Shown one piece after another: positions 7,422 through 13,669 of a stretch of DNA of 17,548 nucleotides. Location: the NCBI GenBank assembly GCA_946539475.1, contig CAMNHM010000050.1, positions 1 to 17,548 of the forward strand. The letters are read 5' to 3'. This DNA comes from an uncultured Prevotellaceae bacterium. GTDB lineage: Bacteria > Bacteroidota > Bacteroidia > Bacteroidales > Bacteroidaceae. How positions within the stretch are numbered: position 1 is the stretch's first letter; each line of letters begins with the position of its first letter. Position numbers and translations under genes: made by a program. The notes beneath the pieces are model-generated. The model ran no database searches, was not told the origin of the DNA, and saw only the letters and a program-made list of their open reading frames with translations.

Positions 7422-7957
7422 TGCTGTTGTCGTTTATATTGTTGTATCTGTCTGGCCAGCATGCGCTTGGCGCGTAGGAACTGCGATGCTGAACTATTCT
7501 CTTTGATGCCTAGCAGAGAGGCGATCTCCTTGTGGCTCTTCCCGTCGAAAACGTAGAGGTTGAAGACGAGTCGATAGCCTTCGGGCAGCTGTTCTATCAT
7601 CCGCTGCAGCACGCCGATGCTGATATCGCCTACGTCGGGCTCCTCCACGGGCTCCTCCTCGGCAGGCAACTCAACGAAGAGATGCCGTCGGCGCTGACGC
7701 ATGCAGTTGAGGGCTTCGTTGCTCACTATGCGCATCACCCATGACTTCAGGGTGCCTTCGCCTCGTGGGGTGAAGCTGTCGATGTTGGAGAATACTTTCA
7801 CGAACGACTCCTGCAGCACGTCGCGGGCCACCTCGTTGTCGGCCACATAGCGCATTGCCACAGCCATAGCTGTGCCTGCAAAGCGACGATAGAGTTCCTG
7901 CTGAGCTCTGCGGTCGCCATTGTGTATCCTGGTGAGTAGTTGCCCCTCTGTCTCCAC
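7418..7957 (-). CDS. ECF-type RNA polymerase sigma factor
   Basis: A 179-residue sigma-70 family protein of ECF size. Region 2 spans about residues 22-90 and contains the core-binding/-10 recognition stretch DVLQESFVKVFSNIDSF (46-62). An acidic linker (98-111) follows. Region 4 spans about 115-168, with the helix-turn-helix SHKEIASLLGIKENSSASQF (141-160). It starts with GTG at 7957: an in-frame TAG lies three codons upstream (7964-7966), so no earlier start exists. It lies 19 bp after the lipoprotein gene and overlaps the barrel anti-sigma gene by 4 bp, making the latter its likely regulator. By analogy with Das sigma factors it may control envelope or vesicle genes and its own operon, but no target promoter is visible here. 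Confidence 0.9.
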   Translation of the reverse strand: METEGQLLTRIHNGDRRAQQELYRRFAGTAMAVAMRYVADNEVARDVLQESFVKVFSNIDSFTPRGEGTLKSWVMRIVSNEALNCMRQRRRHLFVELPAEEEPVEEPDVGDISIGVLQRMIEQLPEGYRLVFNLYVFDGKSHKEIASLLGIKENSSASQFLRAKRMLARQIQQYKRQQQ

Positions 7958-7976
7958 GCTTAGCTACTTGGCATCT

Positions 7977-8555
7977 TTATAAATTGGGTGCCGGAGCAGG
8001 TACTGTCGTGATGGACAGGTATCCCGCTTCGCCTGCGGCCAGCTCGCCATCCAGATAGATTGCTTTCACGACCAACGTGACCGACAGCGTGTGCTGGTAG
8101 CTGTTCAGCTCCATCTCCGATGTCTCTTGGAAGCTGATTTTCAGCTGGTGATCCTTGCCTTCTTCGTTGAAGGAGAACTCATAGTCGGGGGCTTCGAGGC
8201 GGTAGATGAACGAGCTCTCCGAGTAGCCTATCCTTTGGCTCTTCACCGTAAATGGGTTCAGGGCAAGCACGGATCCGCTATGTCCTACCGCTGCCATCAA
8301 TAGTGGTAGCGGCATCGATTCGATGTACAGTTCACTCCTGTTGTCGTTGTAGTAGAGCGCCTTCACCGTTTTGTCTGTTGTTATCGTTTTATCGGAACTG
8401 ATGAAATACCATTTTCCGATATAGCCCCCACTGGAGACTTCGTTGCATGAGTCGGCGGCAGTAATATAGGCCATATCATCGCCTTCGTCTACAGAACAGG
8501 CGGCAAAGGTGATGCAACAGGCCAGTAATGTGGTGCAGAGTGGCTTTCTGATCAT
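7977..8555 (-). CDS. Lipoprotein of unknown function, first gene of the sigma/anti-sigma operon
   Basis: A 192-residue protein beginning at ATG 8555 with a type II signal peptide. The lipobox TFAAC puts the lipidated cysteine at residue 20. The mature N-terminus CSVDEGDD is acidic close after the cysteine, as in the lipoprotein export signal that directs Bacteroidota lipoproteins to the cell surface. The remainder alternates in a beta-rich pattern (for example HQLKISFQETSEM and HTLSVTLVVKAIYL), with no motif I can assign; a Bacteroidales-only DUF lipoprotein family is likely. Only 19 bp separate it from the sigma gene, so it is probably cotranscribed and may be a sensor partner or a target of that system. 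No TAnnTTTG box is evident in the 85 bp upstream, which would fit alternative-sigma control; this is weak inference. Confidence 0.65.
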   Translation of the reverse strand: MIRKPLCTTLLACCITFAACSVDEGDDMAYITAADSCNEVSSGGYIGKWYFISSDKTITTDKTVKALYYNDNRSELYIESMPLPLLMAAVGHSGSVLALNPFTVKSQRIGYSESSFIYRLEAPDYEFSFNEEGKDHQLKISFQETSEMELNSYQHTLSVTLVVKAIYLDGELAAGEAGYLSITTVPAPAPNL

Positions 8556-8640
8556 GATTTTGAGACTTTACTTTTCTTTATTAAACACAGCAGTCGGGAA
8601 AATCTTGCATGGGCAGACATTTTTTCTGCAAAAAAACAAT

Positions 8641-8672
8641 AAAAAAAGCCGAAGCTTTCTTATTGCTTCAGC
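8641..8672 (-). terminator. Rho-independent terminator of dnaA
   Basis: On the minus strand GCTGAAGC (8672-8665) pairs with GCTTCGGC (8655-8648), giving 8 bp with one G-U pair. The loop is 9 nt and seven T follow (8647-8641). The stop codon of dnaA (8662-8660) lies within the loop. It separates dnaA from the downstream lipoprotein/sigma operon. Confidence 0.8.
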
Positions 8673-10072
8673 TTGAAGGCGTTCTCAATACTGTTGAGCT
8701 CGCTGAGGAATGCCTTGTCGACCTTCAGCCGTTGCTCTATGGCTGAGCAGCTGTGGAGCACGGTGGAGTGGTCGCGCCCGCCGATGAGCTGTCCGATGCG
8801 GGCAGCGGGCATCTTGGTGTATTTCTGTGCGAAGTACATTGATATCTGCCTCACTTGTACCAGCTCGCGCTTGCGGCTCTTGCTGAAGACGTTCTGCTGG
8901 CTGACGCCATAGTGGTTGCACACCGTCTCGAGAATGTCGTCGATGGTCAGGGGATGGTTGTCGACCTTCACGGCGCGCTTGATGATGCGCTCGGCCAGAT
9001 GCATGTCGAGTGCCGAGTTGTAGACGATGGAGTAGGCCATGAGTGAGTTCACCACTCCCTCCAGGTCACGCACCGATCCGTTGGCCGTGTTGGCGATGTA
9101 GTGGATCACGTCCTCGGGTATCTTCAGTCCGTCGCGCCTGCATTTTGCCTTGAGGATGTTGATGCAGAGCTCTATGTCGGGCTTCTCCAGTTCAGCCGTC
9201 AGTCCGCAGGAGAAACGGGTGAGCATGCGGTCGTTGAGCCATTTCAGCGCGATGGGCGGCCGGTCGCTGGCCAGGATGATCTGCTTTCCTAGACGGAAGA
9301 GGTGGTCGAAGATGTGGAAGAAGGTTGCCACTGTGCGCTCAGCGGTAGCCCATTCCTGTACGTCGTCGATGATCAGCACATCGATGGTCTGGTAGAAGTT
9401 GATGAAGTCGTTGACGGTGTTCTGGCGGCTGGCGTCGGTGAACTGCACCTGGAAGAGGCGGGCCGAGACGTAGAGCACGCGCTTGTTAGGATACAGTCGC
9501 TTGCTCTCCACGCCGATGGCGTTGATGAGGTGCGTCTTGCCGCAGCCGGAAGGTCCGAACACAAAAAAGGGATTGAAGGCCGACTTTGCCGGGTTCTTTG
9601 CGATTGACAGTCCGATGGTGCGCGAGAGCTTGTTGGAGCTGCCCTCGATGAAGTTGTCGAACGTCTTCTTGGGCTCCAGCTGCGGGTTGAGCTCCTGTGG
9701 CTGGAGTACGCCGTCGAGAATCGTGGGCGATTTATTACCGCGCGTGGTTGCGGCAGGAGCGTCGATGCTGTCAGGCTCGTTGCCCTCGACAACCATTCCC
9801 TTTCCGTTCTCACGGTCGACGACGAGGCGATACTGCAGCTTGACGTTGTCCTTAAAACTGGTGCTAAGGGCCCAAGCCAACAGGCGTACGAAGTGCTGTT
9901 CCAAGTACTCGTAGACGTACTGACTCGGAACCTGCACCAACACCGTCTTCTGCTCTTCGTCGAAGCTTTCGAAGACAATGGGCTCGAACCACGTTTTGTA
10001 TGTTTGCTCATCAACGTTCTGCCTGATTTTGCGCAGGCATTCGTCCCAAAGCAACTTATGACTCTTCTGCAT
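8660..10072 (-). CDS. dnaA: Chromosomal replication initiator protein DnaA
   Basis: A 470-residue DnaA. Domain I spans about residues 1-80 (LWDECLRKIRQNVDEQTYKTWF), followed by a linker rich in charged residues. The AAA+ domain III has Walker A GPSGCGKTH at 173-181 and Walker B LIIDD at 233-237. Domain IV carries the DNA-binding signature ending GGRDHSTVLHSC (about 431-442). It binds DnaA boxes and opens the origin in its ATP form. The ATG at 10072 is preferred over an in-frame TTG at 10126, because that TTG overlaps the -33 box of the promoter and the protein starting at 10072 has the normal family N-terminus. It is flanked by its own promoter and terminator, so it is a single-gene unit between an MCE/amidase operon and the sigma/anti-sigma operon. 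Confidence 0.97.
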   Translation of the reverse strand: MQKSHKLLWDECLRKIRQNVDEQTYKTWFEPIVFESFDEEQKTVLVQVPSQYVYEYLEQHFVRLLAWALSTSFKDNVKLQYRLVVDRENGKGMVVEGNEPDSIDAPAATTRGNKSPTILDGVLQPQELNPQLEPKKTFDNFIEGSSNKLSRTIGLSIAKNPAKSAFNPFFVFGPSGCGKTHLINAIGVESKRLYPNKRVLYVSARLFQVQFTDASRQNTVNDFINFYQTIDVLIIDDVQEWATAERTVATFFHIFDHLFRLGKQIILASDRPPIALKWLNDRMLTRFSCGLTAELEKPDIELCINILKAKCRRDGLKIPEDVIHYIANTANGSVRDLEGVVNSLMAYSIVYNSALDMHLAERIIKRAVKVDNHPLTIDDILETVCNHYGVSQQNVFSKSRKRELVQVRQISMYFAQKYTKMPAARIGQLIGGRDHSTVLHSCSAIEQRLKVDKAFLSELNSIENAFKLKQ

Positions 10073-10095
10073 CAGTTTTAGATTATTTTCGAGTG

Positions 10096-10127
10096 CAAAG
10101 TTCGCAAAAAAAAACGAACTGTGCAAA
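10096..10127 (-). promoter_or_regulatory. dnaA promoter (-33 TTTG, -7 GAACTTTG)
   Basis: The minus strand shows TTTG at 10127-10124, a 20-bp spacer and GAACTTTG at 10103-10096. This matches the Bacteroidota housekeeping promoter (TTTG, 19-21 bp, TAnnTTTG) with one or two departures in the -7 box. Transcription would start near 10089, leaving a leader of roughly 15-20 nt before ATG 10072. Confidence 0.7.
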
Positions 10128-10178
10128 TTGTCCTAAAATACCACTTGTGTGTACAAAGCACGTAACCGTCTAGATTTT

Positions 10179-10199
10179 CGTGAATTATAATGTTTCACG
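10179..10199. repeat. Short inverted repeat in the dnaA upstream region
   Basis: CGTGAA (10179-10184) and TTCACG (10194-10199) flank an AT-rich 9-nt centre. It lies in the AT-rich 237-bp gap between dnaA and the MCE gene, upstream of the dnaA promoter. It could be a regulator site or a stem-loop at the end of the MCE transcript. No good TTATNCACA DnaA box is visible in this gap. Confidence 0.3.
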
Positions 10200-10309
10200 G
10201 ATTTTTGCTAATCGTGCCTCTTGCGTGATTATAAGTTATTGTGTGTCAGGTCGTTTTAAATATCTTAATTGCGCTTTTAGTATTGTTTGTTATTTAGACA
10301 AAATTAAAA

Positions 10310-11212
10310 TTACTTCTCTTTTTTGCCAAAAACGGAGACGTTGATGTAGCGTCTGGGGTGCTGTTTGAAGTCAACTAGCAGTGAGTCAACGTCGCGCATT
10401 GTGGCGTTAAGGTTTTCGTAGAGCTGGGCGTCGTTCAGGAGCATGCCTATAGAGCCTTTCGGGCTGTTCAGGCGAGCGGTCAGCTGTTCGACGTTGGCGA
10501 GCGTCTGGTCTACCTTCTTCATTGTGGCATCGAAGTCCAGTTGCGCCAGGTTGCCGGTCAGCACCTGTGTGTGTGCCAGTGTGCTGTCGGCTTTCTCCAT
10601 CATCTGCGGCATCCGACGGTTCAGCTGTGCTGTGAGGCTGTTCAGCTGCCGTGCTGTGTTATTGAGGCTGGCGGTGAGATTCTCGGCATTGTGCAGGGTG
10701 CCGGCGATGGAGGGGTCGGCAGCGAGTGTGGCTATCGTCGTGAGGATCGAGTCGATCTTCGGCAGCAGCTGTTCCACCTGTGGTATCATCTCTGCTGCCT
10801 TCGCCATCAGTCCTGCCTGCATGCTTCCGCTGATGGTGTCGCCCTTGGCGAGCAGGCGTGCGTCGGCAGGCCCGAGGCGTAGCTCTAGCTTAACGTTACC
10901 CAGGAAGTCGCTGGCTATCTCGGCGCGCGTTCCTTCCGTCATCCGCAGCTTTGGGTCGATGTCGACAGCTGCTACGATGTGTCCGGGCTGGTCGTAGTCG
11001 AATGCTATCTGTTGTACCACCCCCACACGGAAGCCGTTGGCATAGATAGGGCTTGAGGCCGACATTCCGCTGACGTCGTCGAAGTCGACGTAATAGATGT
11101 TGTGGGACGAGAAGAGCGACATACCCTTCAGGAACTGCATGCCGATGAACAGTACGATGATGGCCACGATGGCCACGAGTGCAATCTTTACTTCTTTGGT
11201 GAAAAACTTCAT
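10310..11212 (-). CDS. mlaD: MlaD/MCE-family phospholipid transport protein
   Basis: A 300-residue inner-membrane-anchored MCE protein. The ATG at 11212 is chosen because it starts MKFFTKEVKIAL directly before the single transmembrane helix (about residues 9-27) and lies 10 bp after the amidase stop; a longer in-frame start would overlap the amidase gene. The MCE domain (about 37-115) contains YYVDFDDVSGMSASSPIYANG and RVGVVQQI, where the substrate-facing barrel forms. The C-terminal 150 residues are helical with heptad-like spacing, as in MCE proteins that build a periplasmic channel. Family role: lipid-binding component of a Mla-type ABC system moving phospholipids between inner and outer membranes. 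The partner permease and ATPase (MlaE/MlaF) are not in the window. It is the last gene of its operon. Confidence 0.88.
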   Translation of the reverse strand: MKFFTKEVKIALVAIVAIIVLFIGMQFLKGMSLFSSHNIYYVDFDDVSGMSASSPIYANGFRVGVVQQIAFDYDQPGHIVAAVDIDPKLRMTEGTRAEIASDFLGNVKLELRLGPADARLLAKGDTISGSMQAGLMAKAAEMIPQVEQLLPKIDSILTTIATLAADPSIAGTLHNAENLTASLNNTARQLNSLTAQLNRRMPQMMEKADSTLAHTQVLTGNLAQLDFDATMKKVDQTLANVEQLTARLNSPKGSIGMLLNDAQLYENLNATMRDVDSLLVDFKQHPRRYINVSVFGKKEK

Positions 11213-11222
11213 GGTGGGTCGT

Positions 11223-12395
11223 TTATCGTTTGTTGCGTCTGAACTCTTTGAGTGCCTCTGATGCATCCACTCGCTCTCCGTTCTTGAAGGCGATGATGAA
11301 TGCCTGCGGGAACTTGCTCAGCACGTCCTTTCGCAGTTGGTAGATCTCGTTGTAGTCGGTCGATGCGCCTACGGTATATTTCCACAGTCCTCCCTCCTTG
11401 TAGCTGTCCACACCGCTGACACCCTTCAGCTGGCGGTCGTTGGCTTTCAGCTTACGGTCGCTTGCCAGCAGCTGTACCTTGAAGACGGGTGCATCGCCGG
11501 CATCCGTTGCCTCTGCTGGCCTTTCGTCGTTTTGAGGTTGGGCGTTTGTGGCAGGCTCGTCAGCGGCTTGCCGGGCGGGCTCCTCCGCAGGCTGCTCGGC
11601 TTGCTGCTGTGGCTGTGTGGGTGAGGCCGTGCGAGTGCGTTTGTTCTTGTAGGCTACAAATGCCTGATAGATTCCGCGCGCCATCAGGTCGACGTTGGAC
11701 TTGTTGGTCAGGTATGTGGCTTCAGCAGGCGTGGTGATATATCCTAGCTCGATCAGGCAGGCAGGCATCGACGTCTCGCGCAGTACGAGGAAGGCATCCT
11801 GCTTCACTCCTTTGTTCGGCCGACCGGCGGTGGCGCAGACGTTCTTTTGGATCAGCTGGGCCAGCTCGACGCTCTCGGCCATGTTGGTCTCGTTGACGAT
11901 GTCGAAGATGATGTAGCTTTCGGGCGACTTGGGGTCGAAGCCGGCATAGCGCTGCTTGTAGTCGCTCTCGATGAGGATCACCTCATTCTCGCGCATGGCG
12001 GCACTACGTTTCTCGTCGGAGCGTCGCAGGCCCATCGTGTAGGTCTCCAGTCCGCGCATCGTCGTTCCCCGCTCCAGCGAGTTGGTGTGGATCGAGATGA
12101 AGACGTCGGCCTTGTTCTTGTTGGCGATGTCGGCCCGGTCGTGCAGGGGGATGAAGACGTCGGTCTTACGCGTATAGATGACTTTCACGTCCGTGCAGTT
12201 CTGCTCCACGTATTTCCCGAAGGCTAGCGCCACGTTGAGGTTGATGTCCTTCTCCTTGGCGCGGTTGGCGCATGCGCCTCCGTCCTTGCCTCCGTGCCCG
12301 GCGTCGATGACGAGGGTGAACTTCTTGTCGGCAGCCTGGGCTGTCGTGAGGCAAAGCAGAAGGACTATCGAGTATAGTATTCGTCTGATGATCAT
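11223..12395 (-). CDS. N-acetylmuramoyl-L-alanine amidase with SPOR-like tail
   Basis: A 390-residue exported Amidase_3 (AmiC-type) enzyme that cleaves the amide bond between muramic acid and the peptide stem, typically during daughter-cell separation. Residues 1-21 are a signal peptide ending AQA. The zinc site is complete: H34 in DAGHGG, E48 and H103 in SIHTN; the catalytic glutamate is E216 in LIELGY. Residues about 252-302 are a low-complexity linker rich in P, Q, A and E. About 303-372 (FKVQLLASDRKL through FIIAFKNGE) resemble a SPOR domain, which binds denuded septal glycan. The ATG at 12395 lies 8 bp after the folB stop. The MCE gene follows 10 bp later, an envelope-related pairing seen in Bacteroidales. 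I do not assign a specific ami gene number. Confidence 0.92.
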   Translation of the reverse strand: MIIRRILYSIVLLLCLTTAQAADKKFTLVIDAGHGGKDGGACANRAKEKDINLNVALAFGKYVEQNCTDVKVIYTRKTDVFIPLHDRADIANKNKADVFISIHTNSLERGTTMRGLETYTMGLRRSDEKRSAAMRENEVILIESDYKQRYAGFDPKSPESYIIFDIVNETNMAESVELAQLIQKNVCATAGRPNKGVKQDAFLVLRETSMPACLIELGYITTPAEATYLTNKSNVDLMARGIYQAFVAYKNKRTRTASPTQPQQQAEQPAEEPARQAADEPATNAQPQNDERPAEATDAGDAPVFKVQLLASDRKLKANDRQLKGVSGVDSYKEGGLWKYTVGASTDYNEIYQLRKDVLSKFPQAFIIAFKNGERVDASEALKEFRRNKR

Positions 12396-12403
12396 TTCGT
12401 GTT

Positions 12404-12778
12404 CTATTCGTTGGTGAAGTGTGCTTCGATGCCGGCTCCGTCGCAGTCGGCTCCCATAGGCGGATTGAGCTTGGTGATCTCTACGTCGATAGCTCTGACG
12501 CCGGGGTATTCTTCGAAGATGGCCTGCGCAATGCGTCCTGCAACATGCTCGAGCAGTCGCGACGGCTGGGCCATCTGCTTGCGGATCGTCTCGCAGAGGC
12601 TGGCGTAGCTGAGCGTGTCGGCGAGGTTGTCGCTCTCCGCAGCCCTCTTTATATTATAATGTACGCGTAAGGAGACTTCGAACTGTGCTCCCACGCGCTG
12701 CTCCTGCTCCGCCACACCGTGAAAGGCGTACAGGTGCAACCTACGGATGTAGATGGTGCTGTGGCTCAGAGTCATCAT
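12404..12778 (-). CDS. folB: Dihydroneopterin aldolase
   Basis: A 124-residue FolB of normal length for the family. It converts 7,8-dihydroneopterin to 6-hydroxymethyl-7,8-dihydropterin and glycolaldehyde in folate synthesis. Characteristic elements are HLYAFHGVAEQEQRVGAQFEV (15-35, with the substrate-binding glutamate near 24), LADTLSY (52-58, the conserved tyrosine) and ITKLNPPM (101-108, with the catalytic lysine at 103). The ATG at 12778 overlaps the TGA of the upstream gene by 4 bp (ATGA), so translation is probably coupled; a second ATG follows immediately. The amidase gene begins 8 bp downstream. Confidence 0.93.
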   Translation of the reverse strand: MMTLSHSTIYIRRLHLYAFHGVAEQEQRVGAQFEVSLRVHYNIKRAAESDNLADTLSYASLCETIRKQMAQPSRLLEHVAGRIAQAIFEEYPGVRAIDVEITKLNPPMGADCDGAGIEAHFTNE

Positions 12779-13452
12779 TCGTCAGGATGGTCGGGGGCTT
12801 CGCTGCCAGGCAGGTATTTCTTCAATGCCCGCTCCACGCCGTTTTTCCAGGTGTTGATACTCTCGTCTTTCAGTTGCAGCGATGCTACCAGCCGGATGAC
12901 GTGCTCGATGGGCATGCGGTAGCGTAGCACGCCGGAGATGAGCTTCGCATAGTTCCAGTACTCTGGATTGAACTTTTCCGACAGCCCCTCGACGGTGATC
13001 TTGTAACCACGCGTGTTCTCGAACTGGAAGTCGTAACGCTTCGATCCGTCGGCAGCCACTTGCTTGATGATTTTCCCCTTGCTCACCGACTTGGGCAACA
13101 TGATGCCCTCCTCGTCGTCTTGCAGGCCGGTAAATATCTCGTAGGGATAACCGTCGAGCAGACCCACCAGCGCCACCCATTTCTCGCGGTTGTTCTGGAA
13201 GCGCACGACGTCGCACTCCAACACCTGGGGGCGCACCTCTGTCACCTGTGGCCTGATGCCCAGGGGCAGCGGCGAGCTGGGCTCCAGCTGGTGCAGGTGG
13301 CTCAGCAGCCTTTCTGCCTGCTCTTTGCTCACGGCGTCTTTGGCGCCTTTGTCGATCAGCGCCAGTTTTGCTGCTAGCTGTTCTTCGCCGCCGTAGCACG
13401 CCATCAAGGCAACTATCGCTTCTTCGAAGGTGTTATTCGGTTGTTTCTCCAT
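12775..13452 (-). CDS. Stand-alone protein resembling the C-terminal (TSCPD-like) region of B12-type ribonucleotide reductase
   Basis: A 225-residue protein. Residues about 70-215 (RPQVLECDV, PYEIFTGLQDDEEGIMLPKSV, GYKITVEGLSEKFNPEYWNY and SINTWKNGVERALKKYL) recall the C-terminal accessory region of Bacteroidota adenosylcobalamin-dependent ribonucleotide reductases. The catalytic ten-stranded barrel, its radical-site and active-site cysteines, and the usual C-terminal redox cysteines are all absent; the only cysteines are C19 and C79. Residues 1-65 are helical and unassigned. It cannot be a reductase by itself. It could be a nucleotide-binding or regulatory protein, or a decayed duplicate, but the intact frame and its place at the head of the folB/amidase/MCE operon argue for a maintained gene. 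ATG 13452 follows a strong promoter at 13472-13502. Confidence 0.6.
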   Translation of the reverse strand: MEKQPNNTFEEAIVALMACYGGEEQLAAKLALIDKGAKDAVSKEQAERLLSHLHQLEPSSPLPLGIRPQVTEVRPQVLECDVVRFQNNREKWVALVGLLDGYPYEIFTGLQDDEEGIMLPKSVSKGKIIKQVAADGSKRYDFQFENTRGYKITVEGLSEKFNPEYWNYAKLISGVLRYRMPIEHVIRLVASLQLKDESINTWKNGVERALKKYLPGSEAPDHPDE

Positions 13453-13471
13453 TGCGTTTCGTTTTACGCTG

Positions 13472-13502
13472 CAAAGTTACGAAAAAACGAGAGAAGAACA
13501 AA
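13472..13502 (-). promoter_or_regulatory. Promoter of the four-gene operon (-33 TTTG, -7 TAACTTTG)
   Basis: On the minus strand TTTG (13502-13499), a 19-bp spacer and TAACTTTG (13479-13472) give a full match to the Bacteroidota consensus, 19 bp before ATG 13452. The -33 box lies within an 8-bp inverted repeat AAAACAAA/TTTGTTTT (13500-13507 and 13512-13519), which might act as an operator. Confidence 0.75.
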
Positions 13503-13645
13503 ACAAATCCGTTTGTTTTTTCTTTCTTTTTTCCCGACGCCTCAGGTACATTCCAGACGGCCCCGACCCTGCCACCATCGCTTGTACCTACGACGAGTAA
13601 TGAAAAAACTGGGGACTAGTATGTCGTTAAGTCGATATTTTTTCG

Positions 13646-13653
13646 TAATTTTG
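13646..13653 (+). promoter_or_regulatory. Promoter -7 box of the M6 protease gene
   Basis: TAATTTTG matches TAnnTTTG and lies 16 bp before the ATG at 13670. No clear TTTG was seen 19-21 bp upstream. The predicted start near 13659 leaves a very short leader for the ATG at 13670; the in-frame ATGs at 13682 and 13685 would give a more usual leader. Confidence 0.55.
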
Positions 13654-13669
13654 CACCCTGATTAAGATA

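Noticed and set aside
10073..10126. Upstream TTG start for dnaA at 10126 (and similarly TTG at 6138 for the MG2 protein)
   Set aside because: Each TTG overlaps a promoter element, and the downstream ATG gives the expected N-terminus (DnaA domain I or a signal peptide).
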